This document shows, piece by piece, positions 12,268 through 21,267 of a stretch of 64,000 nucleotides of DNA. Source of the stretch: Youhaiella tibetensis. GTDB taxonomy: Bacteria; Pseudomonadota; Alphaproteobacteria; Rhizobiales; Devosiaceae. The DNA is taken from NCBI RefSeq assembly GCF_008000755.1, contig NZ_CP041690.1:3101260-3165259 (forward strand). Reading direction: 5' to 3'. The stretch's first letter is position 1. Each line of letters opens with the position of its first letter. The notes under the pieces are model-generated. The model saw only the letters and a list, made by a program, of their open reading frames with translations. It had not been told where the DNA came from and did no database searches. The position numbers were made by a program, and so were the translations under genes.

Positions 12268-12882
12268 ATGGACTTGTTCACCCTTCTCGCCTTCACCGCC
12301 GCCTATGCCGTTGCCGTGCTCGTACCAGGGCCGGGCGTTGCCGCCGTCGTGGCGAGAGCCCTGGGCGGCGGCTTCCGCGCGGCGTTCCCCATGGTGCTCG
12401 GCATTCTGGCCGGCGATCTCGTCTACCTGGTGTTCGCGGTCTTCGGCCTCGCCACGATCGCGCACTATTTCAACGCGGTCTTCGAGATCGTGCGCATCGC
12501 CGGCGCGCTCTACCTGCTCTACATCGCCTGGACGTTCTGGAACGCCAAGCCCGGCTCCGAGCAGATCGGGCCCCGCGCCGAGGAACACTGGGGCCGCACG
12601 TTCCTCTCCGGATTCTCGCTGACCCTAGGCAACCCCAAGACCATTGTCTTCTACCTCGCCCTGCTACCGACGGTCGTTCCGCTCGACCGCATGACCCCGC
12701 TGGCCTTCGCCGAGATCACGGCCATCGTCATCGTGGTTCTGCTGATCATCGGTTGCGGCTATGCCTTCCTGGCGGCCCGCGCCCGCGAGCTCTTCACCAG
12801 TTCCAAGGCCATCCGGCGCCTCAACAAGACGGCCGGCGTCATGATGGCGACCGCGGCCGGCCTCGTCGCCTTCCGGGCCTAG
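12268..12882 (+). CDS. LysE/RhtB family amino-acid exporter
   Basis: A small inner-membrane exporter of amino acids or similar metabolites. The 204-residue length and five to six hydrophobic segments match the family. The N-terminal VLVPGPGVAAVVARALGGGFRAAF corresponds to the family motif PGPxxxxVxxxxxxxGxrxG, and GFSLTLGNPKTIVFYLALLP matches the central GNPK motif. The ATG at 12268 has a CGGAG site nine bases upstream. The stop overlaps that of the convergent phosphomannomutase-type gene within one CTAG. The exported substrate is unknown. Confidence 0.92.
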   Translation: MDLFTLLAFTAAYAVAVLVPGPGVAAVVARALGGGFRAAFPMVLGILAGDLVYLVFAVFGLATIAHYFNAVFEIVRIAGALYLLYIAWTFWNAKPGSEQIGPRAEEHWGRTFLSGFSLTLGNPKTIVFYLALLPTVVPLDRMTPLAFAEITAIVIVVLLIIGCGYAFLAARARELFTSSKAIRRLNKTAGVMMATAAGLVAFRA

Positions 12883-14276
12883 CGCACAACGCGCTCGGCC
12901 GCCGCAAGACCCCAGGCGAGCAGTTCGGCCGCGCGCTCGACCGATGCGGCTTCGGTGTAGCATCGTAGTTCGGGAGCATTGCCCGATGGCCGGTAGTGGA
13001 CGACATCGCCGCCCTCGAGGGTGAAGCGCAGGCCGTCGACACTCGAAACGCCATCGACCCGCCCGAGTTCGGCGAAATAACCGGCCGCATCCGCGCCCAG
13101 GCGCTCCATGAGCAGCGCCGACCGCTCCGCCGGCACCTGTTCGAGCCGGTCGCTGCGCCCATGGCGCGGCGGCAATTGCGCCACGAGTTCGGAGAGCGAC
13201 TTGCCTTCGGCGCGCATCGTTCCGAGCACCGCCAGGATCGGCAGCATGGCATCGCGCGTCGGCAACGCCGGCAGGCCGCGCGCGGTAGAACCGAGCAATA
13301 CCCCGCCATTGGCCTCGAAGCCCACCACCACCGCGCCCTCCGCCGCCTCCTTCATGGCGGCGATCACGAACGGCGAGCCGACACGCGTCCGCACCACGTT
13401 TTCGAAATAGCCGGAAGCCTCGATGGCCGAGTTCGAGGTCACCGGCGTCACGACGACATCCGCCCCCAGGAATTTGGCTGTCAGCAGACCCACGAGGTCG
13501 CCGCCGACGAAATTGCCGCATTGATCGACCAGCAGCGGCCGGTCGGCGTCGCCATCGGTCGAAACGATCGCGTCGAGCACGAGGTCCGCCGTCCACACGC
13601 CGGCCCGGCGCGAATATTCCGGGCTCACGGCCTCGGTGTCGACAGGCACGAACACGTCGGACCGTCCGAGCTCCACCACATCCGCCCCGAAGGCGTGCAG
13701 CACCCGCACCAGAAGATCGCGGGCTACGGAAGAATGCTGGAACACGCCGATCCGCAGACCACGCAGCGCCCCGTTCGGCAGGAAGCTGCCATAGCGCCGC
13801 TCGTAGCGCGCCAGGGCCGAACTCTCGCCCGACCCGAGCGGGCGCACGTCGATCTCGCCACCGTCGACATGCGCCAGCGCCGCGATGATCCCCGCTTCGT
13901 CGGCCTTCTCGATCTCGCCGCTCGCCACATAGAACTTGAGCCCGTTCCGGTCCGCCGGAATATGGCTGCCCGTCACCATCACCGCCGGGGCGCCGAGCCG
14001 CTGGCTCTCCAGCGCCAGCGCCGGCGTCGGCAGTTCCCCGCAATCGACGGGCGTCAGGCCCGCATGCCGCGCCGCCGCAACCACGGCTCCGGCGATAGCC
14101 GGGCTCGAATCGCGCAGGTCGCGTCCCACGAGCAACGTGTCCCCCTCGGCCAGCGCGCCCTTGCCCTTTAGATAATCGACGAACGCCAGGGTGTACCGGA
14201 CGCTCGCCGGCCCCACGAGATCCGTGACCAGCCCGCGCAGACCGCTCGTACCGAACTTGAGACTGTTGTCAGCCAT
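12879..14276 (-). CDS. Phosphomannomutase/phosphoglucomutase-type phosphohexomutase
   Basis: An alpha-D-phosphohexomutase; the sequence favours phosphomannomutase, supplying mannose-1-phosphate for GDP-sugars. The 465-residue protein begins MADNSLKFGTSGLRGLV. The active-site phosphoserine lies in VTGSHIPADRNG near residue 100, the metal-binding loop is DGDADRP, the sugar loop is GFEANGG, and the C-terminal phosphate-binding loop is RPSGNAPELR. Sequence upstream to 14984 stays open but lies antisense to the glycosylase gene and has no domain. It is divergent from the glycosylase (81-nt gap) and convergent with lysE (CTAG overlap). It is clearly separate from the glycogen pgm at the left edge. 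The nearby glycosyltransferases are consistent with polysaccharide synthesis. Confidence 0.9.
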   Translation of the reverse strand: MADNSLKFGTSGLRGLVTDLVGPASVRYTLAFVDYLKGKGALAEGDTLLVGRDLRDSSPAIAGAVVAAARHAGLTPVDCGELPTPALALESQRLGAPAVMVTGSHIPADRNGLKFYVASGEIEKADEAGIIAALAHVDGGEIDVRPLGSGESSALARYERRYGSFLPNGALRGLRIGVFQHSSVARDLLVRVLHAFGADVVELGRSDVFVPVDTEAVSPEYSRRAGVWTADLVLDAIVSTDGDADRPLLVDQCGNFVGGDLVGLLTAKFLGADVVVTPVTSNSAIEASGYFENVVRTRVGSPFVIAAMKEAAEGAVVVGFEANGGVLLGSTARGLPALPTRDAMLPILAVLGTMRAEGKSLSELVAQLPPRHGRSDRLEQVPAERSALLMERLGADAAGYFAELGRVDGVSSVDGLRFTLEGGDVVHYRPSGNAPELRCYTEAASVERAAELLAWGLAAAERVVR

Positions 14277-14357
14277 GCAGCCAAAACCCTCGTTGCGCGC
14301 GAGCAGTGCCACGGCCATAACCTCCAAGGCAAGTCCGGGACCGATCGGGGAGTCGCT

Positions 14358-14921
14358 TTGGATAACCAGACCCTTCTGCAATTCTTCGACCGTGAAGCCG
14401 CGCTGGTCGCCCCTGACCTCTTGGGCGCTACCCTGCTCGTCGATGGCGTCGGCGGCCTCATCGTCGAGACCGAAGCCTATCACCCCGAGGACCCCGCCTC
14501 CCATTCCTACGGTGGCCCGACCCCGCGCAACGCCGCCATGTTCGGCCCGCCGGCGCGGGTCTATGTCTACCGCTCCTACGGCATTCACTGGTGCCTCAAT
14601 TTCGTCTGCAGCCACGCCAGCGCCGTGCTGATCCGTGCCATCGAGCCGACGGCCGGCATCGCCATCATGCGCGAGCGCCGCGGCGTCGGGGATATCCGCC
14701 AGCTCTGCTCGGGGCCGGGCAAGCTCTGCGAGGCCATGGGCGTCACCCGCGATCTCGATGGGCATGGGCTCGCCGCGCCCCCGTTCACCTTCGCCCCCGG
14801 AACGGGCGCCGCCCGGATCGCCATCGGCCCGCGCATCGGCATCACCAAGGCAGTCGAAAAGCCCTGGCGCTTCGGCGTCGCCGGCTCGCCCTTTCTCAGC
14901 CGAAAGTTCGCCCGGGTTTGA
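14358..14921 (+). CDS. DNA-3-methyladenine glycosylase (AAG/MPG family)
   Basis: A base-excision repair enzyme that removes alkylated purines from DNA. The 187-residue protein has the AAG family features: LLGATLLVDGVGGLIVETEAY with the catalytic Glu in VETEAY, then HSYGGPTPRNAAMFGPPARVYVYRSYGIHWCLNFV, and GPGKLCEAMGV for the C-terminal DNA-binding part. The start is TTG at 14358, chosen because GGGGAG lies five bases upstream and the family begins just there. It is divergent from the phosphohexomutase. The length is slightly short but complete compared with bacterial homologs of about 180-210 residues. Confidence 0.93.
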   Translation: MDNQTLLQFFDREAALVAPDLLGATLLVDGVGGLIVETEAYHPEDPASHSYGGPTPRNAAMFGPPARVYVYRSYGIHWCLNFVCSHASAVLIRAIEPTAGIAIMRERRGVGDIRQLCSGPGKLCEAMGVTRDLDGHGLAAPPFTFAPGTGAARIAIGPRIGITKAVEKPWRFGVAGSPFLSRKFARV

Positions 14922-14995
14922 AACGGCATAGTCCGTTTTATCGACTGATCGCCTCTCCCCGCTTGCCGAATACTGTGGCATCAAAGGAGCGCGAG

Positions 14996-16117
14996 ATGGA
15001 CTTACTCAACCGCCTGTTCGTGGCCGGTAGTGGCGGACGGGTGAAGACTTCCACCACGGCGGCCGCGCCCGTGGGCAAAGCCAGCGTGGTCATTCCGTGC
15101 TACAACTACGCGCGCTACCTCGAGGCCAGCGTCGGCAGCATCCGCGGCAACGGCGACCTGGCGGTCGAAATCATCATCGTGGACGACTGCTCGACCGACG
15201 ACAGTCTCGCCGTCGCCAACCGTCTGGCCGCCGCCGACAGCCGCATCCGCGTCGTCCCCAACGAGAAGAACCTCGGCCACATCGCCACCTACAACAAGGG
15301 CCTGGCACTCGCGACGGGCGACTACGTCATCCTGCTCTCGGCCGATGATCTTCTGGCCGAAGGCGCCTTGGCGCGCGCCGCCCGGCTGCTCGCCGCCGAG
15401 CCCTCGGTCGGCCTCGTCTATGGCCGCACCATCGATTTTCGCGGCAACCCGCCGCCGGTTTCGACCTCCGACCGTCCCGACTGGTACGTATGGAACGGGC
15501 ACGATTGGCTCACCGCCCGCTGCAAGGCCGGCTACAACGTGGTGCCCACGCCCAGCGTCGTGATGCGCACCAGCGTGCTCCGCCGCATCGGCGGCTACCG
15601 CCCCGAGCTCCCCCATGCCGGCGATTTCGAGATGTGGCTGCGCACCGCCGCCGTCAGCGACATTGCCTTCGTCGCCGAGGTCCAGGCCTATTACCGCCTG
15701 CACGACATCAACATGCACAAGCGTGATTTCGATTCCGGCACCTCGCGCGGCGAACTGATCGATCTCGGCCAGCGCTGGGATTCGTTCCGGCTCATGTTCG
15801 ACGCCATGGCCCCCGACTTGCCCGATGCTCCGCAACTGCGCGAGCTCGCGGCCCGCTCCATGGCCGCCGGCGTTCTCAGCCGCATGAGCCACGCCTATGC
15901 GCGCCGCACGCCGAACTTCCCTTTTTCCGAGTTCGAGGCCTTCGCGGCGGCAATCTACCCAAACTACAAGTCGCTGCCCGAAGCCCGCACCCTAGCCCGC
16001 CGCCGGCTCGTCCTCAAGGCCGCCTTCCTCTTCCAGCCCTTCTGGTTCCTGGTGGCCGTGGTGCGCCGGATCCGCTGGGAGTTCCTGCGCTACCGGCGGC
16101 TCGAGGTCGGCATCTAG
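14996..16117 (+). CDS. Family 2 glycosyltransferase
   Basis: A GT-A fold glycosyltransferase that moves a sugar from a nucleotide donor to an unknown acceptor, probably a surface glycan. Of 373 residues, about 25-135 form the GT2 core: ASVVIPCYNYARYLEAS, then VEIIIVDDCSTDDSL with the nucleotide-binding DD, and ILLSADDLL as the DxD-like motif. HAGDFEMWLRTAA is the acceptor-side ED-like motif. A hydrophobic stretch near residue 340 may anchor it to the membrane. The ATG at 14996 has an AAAGGAG site; the longer upstream frame overlaps the glycosylase gene and is not used. It is followed after 37 nt by a second GT2 gene. Confidence 0.88.
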   Translation: MDLLNRLFVAGSGGRVKTSTTAAAPVGKASVVIPCYNYARYLEASVGSIRGNGDLAVEIIIVDDCSTDDSLAVANRLAAADSRIRVVPNEKNLGHIATYNKGLALATGDYVILLSADDLLAEGALARAARLLAAEPSVGLVYGRTIDFRGNPPPVSTSDRPDWYVWNGHDWLTARCKAGYNVVPTPSVVMRTSVLRRIGGYRPELPHAGDFEMWLRTAAVSDIAFVAEVQAYYRLHDINMHKRDFDSGTSRGELIDLGQRWDSFRLMFDAMAPDLPDAPQLRELAARSMAAGVLSRMSHAYARRTPNFPFSEFEAFAAAIYPNYKSLPEARTLARRRLVLKAAFLFQPFWFLVAVVRRIRWEFLRYRRLEVGI

Positions 16118-16154
16118 GCCCAATGGGCTACCCTGCGCACTGGCCGGGGCCGGT

Positions 16155-17198
16155 ATGCTCATCCGGTCGGCATTGACACCTCGAGGATCCCGCCCAGTGC
16201 ATAGCCCGTTCGTAAGGCCCGCCTCACCCGGCCTGGTTTCGGTGATCCTGCCGACCTACAACCGTCTTGCCTCGCTTCCCGATGCCATCGCCAGCGTGCT
16301 TCGCCAGTCTTACGGCAAGCTCGAGCTGATCGTGGTCGATGACGGCTCGTCCCAGGATATTGCCGGGCTCGTGGCGGCCATCGGCGATGACCGCATCCGC
16401 TACGTCCGCCGCGCCCAGAACGGGGGCGCCGCCGCCGCTCGCAACACCGGCCTCTTGCTCGCCCGCGGCGAATTCATCGCCTTCCAGGACAGCGACGATC
16501 TCTGGCTCCCCGGCAAGCTCGCCCGGCAGGTTGCCCTCTTCGAGCGCCTGCCGCCGACGATCGGTGCCGTCACCGCACCCAAGATCCTTTATGGCCGCGA
16601 CGCCGCATTCAACTTCGGGCCGGGAAAGGTTGCCATGGCCCCCGATCCGGCGGGACGCCTGCGCGAAGGCCAGGACGCCCTTCGCCATCTGCTCTCGCAG
16701 AACCGCATCAGCCTGCAGAACACGCTGTTTCGGCGCGCCCTCTGCCCGGCTCATCCCTGGTTCGATTCCCTCGCCCCCGCCAACGAGGACTGGGAGTTCG
16801 CCATTCGCCTCGCCCGCCAGACCGGCATCTATGAAGACATCGAACCGGTCGCTCTCGGCTTCATGTCGCCCGATAGCATCTCGCGCAATACCCGCAAGGA
16901 GTGCCGCGGCCTGCTGCGAATACTGCACAAGAACCGAGACGTGCTCGCCGCCGATCCCGCCCTGCGCGCCGGCCTTTTGATTCATCTCGCCCGGCAGATG
17001 CGGGCCCTTGGCCGCCGGCGCACCGCCAACCGCCTGTTACTGGAAAGTGTGAGAATTCATCCGCCCGCCGCCGTCGAACTCTCGGCCGCCCTTGGCCGGA
17101 CTGTCCTGCGTCGCCTGCGCAAGAAGCCCGCCTCAAAGCCTCACTCGGCCGCTTCGGCCTCTACGCTGCGCGACAGCGTCGCCCATACCGGCAAGTGA
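16155..17198 (+). CDS. Family 2 glycosyltransferase
   Basis: A second GT-A glycosyltransferase, 347 residues, not closely similar to its neighbour. The core has VSVILPTYNRLASLPDAIASV, LELIVVDDGSSQD, GAAAARNTGLLLARGEFIAFQDSDDLWLPGKL with the DSDD metal-binding motif, and NEDWEFAIRLAR as the catalytic ED motif. Donor and acceptor are unknown. The last 20 or so codons overlap, on the opposite strand, the 3' end of the EEP gene by 58 nt; since the EEP end is conserved in family terms, the C-terminal tail of this protein may be a late extension. The ATG at 16155 has only a weak ribosome binding site. Confidence 0.85.
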   Translation: MLIRSALTPRGSRPVHSPFVRPASPGLVSVILPTYNRLASLPDAIASVLRQSYGKLELIVVDDGSSQDIAGLVAAIGDDRIRYVRRAQNGGAAAARNTGLLLARGEFIAFQDSDDLWLPGKLARQVALFERLPPTIGAVTAPKILYGRDAAFNFGPGKVAMAPDPAGRLREGQDALRHLLSQNRISLQNTLFRRALCPAHPWFDSLAPANEDWEFAIRLARQTGIYEDIEPVALGFMSPDSISRNTRKECRGLLRILHKNRDVLAADPALRAGLLIHLARQMRALGRRRTANRLLLESVRIHPPAAVELSAALGRTVLRRLRKKPASKPHSAASASTLRDSVAHTGK

Positions 17199-17857
17199 TC
17201 TGAAGCCGACTTGGCCTTGAGCGAGCCGTGCACGCCGCTCTCCACGATCGACAGGCCCTGACTGGTGATGATCCGGTCGAATCCGAAGACGGGCCGCACC
17301 GAAGGAAAACTGGGGCCGGGCTGCCCCACGAAATGGTCTGCCGCGAAGTGCTTGAGGCACCCGCCATTGACGCTCCACTCGTTGAGGTCACCCATCATCA
17401 CGGTCGGCAGAGCCTCTTCCAGGCCCTCTAGCGCGTCGAGCACCGCTTGCGCCTGTCGCTTGCGCCAGAGCCCGACGAGCCCCAGATGCATGCCGACCAC
17501 CCGCAGGCGGTCGTCGCCGACCTTGAGATCGGCAAGCACCGCGCCGCGCGGCTCGAGCGCCGGCAGCGTGATCGCGCGCTGCGCCAGCACTTCGACGTTC
17601 TTGCGCACCAGGATGACATTGCCATGCCAGCCAAGGCTCCCCGGCCGCACGCCGAATCGTACCGCCCGGTAGTCGGTTTCCTTCTCCAGCATCTCTGCGC
17701 TGAGCGATGAAACGCGCGCGCCAAAACGCCGGTCGACCTCCTGGAGCGCCACGACATCGGCATCGAGTTCGCCCAGCACCGAAACGATGCGCTCGGGCCT
17801 CCGCTTGAAATCTGTCCCGATGGACTTCTGGATATTGTAGGACGCCACCGAGATCAT
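17141..17857 (-). CDS. Endonuclease/exonuclease/phosphatase (EEP) family hydrolase
   Basis: A metal-dependent phosphodiesterase or phosphatase of the DNase I/exonuclease III fold. The 238-residue protein has SVASYNIQKSIG with the metal-binding Asn, DVVALQEVDRRFG with the catalytic Glu, VVGMHLGLVGLWRKRQ, MMGDLNEW with the Asp-Asn pair, FDRIITSQG, and SASDHLPVWATL with the terminal catalytic His. The natural substrate cannot be told; relatives act on nucleic acids, phospholipids or inositol phosphates. The start is the ATG at 17857, as the upstream 45 codons to 17992 lack domain features; AAAGGAG lies 13 nt before it, a long spacing. The 3' end overlaps the convergent glycosyltransferase. Confidence 0.85.
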   Translation of the reverse strand: MISVASYNIQKSIGTDFKRRPERIVSVLGELDADVVALQEVDRRFGARVSSLSAEMLEKETDYRAVRFGVRPGSLGWHGNVILVRKNVEVLAQRAITLPALEPRGAVLADLKVGDDRLRVVGMHLGLVGLWRKRQAQAVLDALEGLEEALPTVMMGDLNEWSVNGGCLKHFAADHFVGQPGPSFPSVRPVFGFDRIITSQGLSIVESGVHGSLKAKSASDHLPVWATLSRSVEAEAAE

Positions 17858-17977
17858 GACCGGGCCGTGTCTCCTTTGGGAGCAAAAGAAGCGGCAAACG
17901 CCGCTCCAAATCAAAGATGGTGACCCACTGTGCCCAGACAAGACCGCCCGCGCAACTGCATCGCCATCACAACCCGT

Positions 17978-18005
17978 TTGACACACGCTCATCGCCTGCT
18001 ATGAG
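17978..18005 (+). promoter_or_regulatory. Promoter of the tRNA-Ile gene
   Basis: A perfect -35 box TTGACA (17978-17983) is separated by 16 nt from TATGAG (18000-18005), predicting a transcription start near 18012, just before the mature tRNA 5' end at 18016. This is the clearest housekeeping-type promoter in the window. Confidence 0.7.
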
Positions 18006-18015
18006 GCGTGCGGAA

Positions 18016-18091
18016 GGGCCCATAGCTCAATGGTTAGAGCCGACCGCTCATAACGGTCTGGTTCCAGGTTCGAGTCCTGGTGGGCCCACCA
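18016..18091 (+). tRNA. tRNA-Ile with anticodon CAU (lysidine-modified, reads AUA)
   Basis: The 76-nt sequence folds as a standard cloverleaf with encoded CCA: acceptor arms GGGCCCA and TGGGCCC, D arm GCTC/GAGC, anticodon stem GACCG/CGGTC around loop CTCATAA (anticodon CAU), and T arm CCAGG-TTCGAGT-CCTGG. By resemblance to the E. coli AUA-reading tRNA-Ile (same GCTCA..TGGTTAGAGC D arm and CTCATAA loop), it is tRNA-Ile2, whose C34 is converted to lysidine by TilS, rather than tRNA-Met. The Ile-versus-Met call is from family resemblance, not computed. Confidence 0.93.
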
Positions 18092-18183
18092 ATTTCCCCT
18101 TGGCCCTCATTGTCCTCCTGTTGCTGTTGGGAAGTCCTCGTCGCTAGCTTGCTGCAACCGAGAATCACTGGCATTCAAACCGG

Positions 18184-20178
18184 ATGGGCATTTCAACGAT
18201 CTACCGGCGCGACATCGATGGACTTCGTGCCGTAGCGGTGTTGGGTGTCGTTGCCTACCATTTCGGTGCGTCTTGGCTTCCCGGTGGCTTCACGGGCGTC
18301 GACGTTTTCTTCGTGATCAGCGGCTTCGTAATCACCGCCAAGTTACGCAGAGAAATAGCATGCGGCGAGTTCTCGATCTTCGGGTTCTATGAAGGGCGCG
18401 TTCGGCGCATCCTGCCAGCACTTCTGACCATGCTGGGCGTATCTCTGGTCCTAGGGTGGTTTCTGCTTATGCCGGGAGACTACCAGGACCTCGGCGCCAG
18501 TGCGGCCTACTCGGCCTTTGGGCTAGGTAACCTCTTCTTTTACGGGAACACTGGCTATTTCGATCAGGCCGCCGACCTGCAACCTTTGCTGCACACATGG
18601 TCGCTCGGGGTGGAGGAGCAGTTCTACTTCGTTTGGCCCCTTCTCTTGTTGGCCGGCATCACTTTCGTCAGGTCACATAGGAGGCTTATCGCCATCCTTT
18701 CCGTTGGGCTCGTTGCAGCGTTTGCCTACGCAGTGCGGAAGGTCGGAAGCGATCCGACAGCGGCGTTCTACCTTCCGGCCCCGCGGGCCTGGGAGTTGGG
18801 CCTTGGGGCGATCATCGCCTTTGCCCCCCCTTTGAGAAATCGGGCACTAGCTGAAACTGGGAATGTGATCGGCATCTTCCTGATCGCAACGAGCTTCATT
18901 GCAATCAATTCGGAGATGCCTTTCCCGGGAGCGACGGCATTGCCGGCGTGTGTGGGCGCCGCCCTGCTCGTTTGGCCAAAGGCAACTTGCTACACCGCCA
19001 AAATACTTGGAATGCGACTTGCGGTAGCGATCGGCCTGATTTCGTATTCGCTGTATCTGTGGCATTGGCCGGTTCTCGTGTTTTACCGCCATTACAAAGG
19101 CGGTGCATTCCCCTCCGGGTTTGAGATCGTCGCTCTCGCGGCCACCACTTTTTCCCTTGCGTACCTTTCCTGGCGATTCATCGAGAAACCATTCCGCCAC
19201 AAAGGATCGAGTTCTCGCACTGCGGTAGCCGTTGCGCTGGCGACTGCAGCCCTCGTCGCGGTTCCGTCATTGGTGGTCGCACAGCAGTCTGGTTTCGAAA
19301 CGCGGGTCCCACCTGAGACCATGGGCCTATCGAGCCTCAAAGCAATGTGGGAGTGGGACTGCAAGACACAATATTTCCCGCCACTTGGTGGAGACTATTG
19401 CGTATTTGGCGCAACCGTCGAGGAGGCGAAATCCTTCGGCATCGTGTGGGGGGACAGCCATGCGGAACATGCTGCCGCGCTCATTGAAGGAGTGGCCCAG
19501 GATAATGGCATTGCCTTTGCGCTACTAAATAACTGCCCGGCCGCGTTGGGGGCAAGTGTGAGGCGAGTGAGAGCAGATGTCCCAAACTATGAAAGCTTGT
19601 GTGCGGATCGAAGGGCCGCGGCGCTTAGGGGGCTTTCCGACCCACGATTGCGATACATGGTCCTCGCCGGGTCTTGGAACCCCTTCTCTCGCTTTGTGTC
19701 GTCCGAAACCTTTCCACAAAAGGGCCGAGAACTCGTCGTCGCTGGCCTGGATGAATTGCTCGGGACTGTGAAGAGACGTGACGTTAGCTTCATCTTGTTG
19801 GATCAAGTTCCTACCTTCGATAGGGATCCTGTCGCCTGTCACATCGCGGAGGTCTCTGGATTGATCCGTTCAAGATGCACGGATCTGGGATATCGCGGCT
19901 ACAATGCGTCGGCCATTGTGCAGCCTAAAAGGTTTCCGGGCTTCGATGCACTTGCGCGTCGATATCCGTTTCTGACGGTCGTCCACCCCAGGGACGCACT
20001 TTGCAGCGATGAACTGCAAACCTGCGAAACCGAGATCGATGGGGAATTGATCTTCCGCGACGGAAACCATTTGCGTCGTAATCTTAGCCCAAAGGCCCGC
20101 AAGGACCTCGCAGAACATATCGGGCTTGCCGACGCCATCCGCTCAACCGTCAGCCTCGCAGGTGGCAGTAAGCTCTAG
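18184..20178 (+). CDS. Surface polysaccharide O-acyltransferase (acyltransferase 3 with C-terminal SGNH domain)
   Basis: An OafA/YrhL-like membrane acyltransferase that probably acetylates lipopolysaccharide O-antigen or another exported glycan. Of 664 residues, 1-360 are the acyltransferase-3 domain with about ten membrane segments: YRRDIDGLRAVAVLGVVAYHF, GVDVFFVISGFVIT, and LLHTWSLGVEEQFYFVWPL are the hallmark motifs. Residues 400-650 are an SGNH hydrolase domain: FGIVWGDSHAEH carries the catalytic Ser and DGNHLRRN supplies the Asp-His pair. Base composition is clearly more AT-rich than neighbours and codon use is more mixed, which with the adjoining tRNA gene suggests horizontal gain. No repeat of the tRNA 3' end was found downstream. 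Confidence 0.9.
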   Translation: MGISTIYRRDIDGLRAVAVLGVVAYHFGASWLPGGFTGVDVFFVISGFVITAKLRREIACGEFSIFGFYEGRVRRILPALLTMLGVSLVLGWFLLMPGDYQDLGASAAYSAFGLGNLFFYGNTGYFDQAADLQPLLHTWSLGVEEQFYFVWPLLLLAGITFVRSHRRLIAILSVGLVAAFAYAVRKVGSDPTAAFYLPAPRAWELGLGAIIAFAPPLRNRALAETGNVIGIFLIATSFIAINSEMPFPGATALPACVGAALLVWPKATCYTAKILGMRLAVAIGLISYSLYLWHWPVLVFYRHYKGGAFPSGFEIVALAATTFSLAYLSWRFIEKPFRHKGSSSRTAVAVALATAALVAVPSLVVAQQSGFETRVPPETMGLSSLKAMWEWDCKTQYFPPLGGDYCVFGATVEEAKSFGIVWGDSHAEHAAALIEGVAQDNGIAFALLNNCPAALGASVRRVRADVPNYESLCADRRAAALRGLSDPRLRYMVLAGSWNPFSRFVSSETFPQKGRELVVAGLDELLGTVKRRDVSFILLDQVPTFDRDPVACHIAEVSGLIRSRCTDLGYRGYNASAIVQPKRFPGFDALARRYPFLTVVHPRDALCSDELQTCETEIDGELIFRDGNHLRRNLSPKARKDLAEHIGLADAIRSTVSLAGGSKL

Positions 20179-20307
20179 GCGAACGAGTTTACGCATGTGT
20201 ACGATGCCGTGCCACTCCAAGCATTAGTGCAGCGGTCCGAACCAATTAGGACTTCTGTATTACCGGGCTAGCGGCCCCACCACTCCCCCGATAACCCCAT
20301 CGCCGGC

Positions 20308-21267
20308 CTATCCCAGCCGCGCGAGCCACTCGATCTGCCGGCATTCGTGAAGGGTGCCGCCGCCTTCGTGGTTGTTGAAGGTGTAGGTCTCGATTGCCTT
20401 GGGTCCCGCATAGGCGTTGAACGCACCGTAGACCGTCGAGGGCGGGCATACGTCGTCCATCATGGCCGCGGAGAAGAGGGCACTCGCCTTGGCCCGCCGG
20501 GCGAAGTTCACCCCGTCGAAATAGCTCAGCGTCCGGTAGGCGGCTTCGACCTTGTCCCGGTGCACCATGAGAAACCGCACGATCTCGCCATAGGGGTCGC
20601 GCGCCGTCAGGCCGATGGCGCGTGGGAAGTCGCAGAGGAACGGCACGTCGGCCATGAGGCCGCGCACCCGCGCGTCCAGCCCCGCAACCGCGATGGAAAT
20701 CCCCCCGCCCTGGCTGCCGCCGGCAACGACGATCCTCTCCGGATCGATTTCGGGTCGGCTTCGGGCGGCCTCGACCGCGCGCACGCCGTCGACGAAGACG
20801 CGGCGGTAATAATAGTCCCTCGGGTCCTGGATGCCGCGGGTCATGTAGCCGGGATGAGCCGGACCCGACCCCACCGGATCGGGCGTGTCCGAGACGGCCC
20901 AACTGCTGCCCTGCCCGCGCGTATCCATCACCAGCACCGCGCGCCCGGTCGCGGGCCAGAGCAGATGCTGCTGGGGCTGGTCGCGCCCGCCGCCATAGCC
21001 GATGAACTTGACCACGCAATCGGCGACCGGACGCCCGGCGGGCTTGATATACCAGCCCCTGACGCGATGCCCGCCGAACCCGGAAAACGAGACGTCACAG
21101 ACGTCAAAGAGCGTCAGGCCCGCGTCGCGAGGCACGAACACCGCATCGAGCGGCGTCTTGCGCGCCTCCGCGAGCGTCTCGTCCCAGAAGGCGTCAAAGT
21201 CGTCAGGGGTCGTCGCCTGCGACCGGTAACCGGGCAGGTCGGATGCGGGAAGGTCGAAAAAGGGCAC
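20308..21267 (-). CDS. Acetyl xylan esterase/cephalosporin-C deacetylase-like hydrolase
   Basis: An alpha/beta hydrolase of the AXE1/Cah family that removes acetyl groups from sugars, usually xylo-oligosaccharides, inside the cell. The 319-residue protein begins VPFFDLPASDLPGYRS, matching the family N-terminus. The nucleophile Ser lies in VVAGGSQGGGIS, DDVCPPST carries the acid Asp, and NHEGGG the His; MDTRGQGSSW and YYYRRVFVDGVRAVEA are also typical. The start is taken as GTG at 21267; the frame stays open to a TTG at 21324 and the ribosome binding site is weak for either. It is divergent from the ABC exporter. No xylan genes are adjacent, so the substrate is inferred from family only. Confidence 0.88.
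   Translation of the reverse strand: MPFFDLPASDLPGYRSQATTPDDFDAFWDETLAEARKTPLDAVFVPRDAGLTLFDVCDVSFSGFGGHRVRGWYIKPAGRPVADCVVKFIGYGGGRDQPQQHLLWPATGRAVLVMDTRGQGSSWAVSDTPDPVGSGPAHPGYMTRGIQDPRDYYYRRVFVDGVRAVEAARSRPEIDPERIVVAGGSQGGGISIAVAGLDARVRGLMADVPFLCDFPRAIGLTARDPYGEIVRFLMVHRDKVEAAYRTLSYFDGVNFARRAKASALFSAAMMDDVCPPSTVYGAFNAYAGPKAIETYTFNNHEGGGTLHECRQIEWLARLG

Noticed and set aside
18016-20307. An integrated element using the tRNA-Ile gene as attachment site
   Set aside because: No integrase, no second copy of the tRNA 3' end and no mobile genes are present; only one gene has unusual composition.
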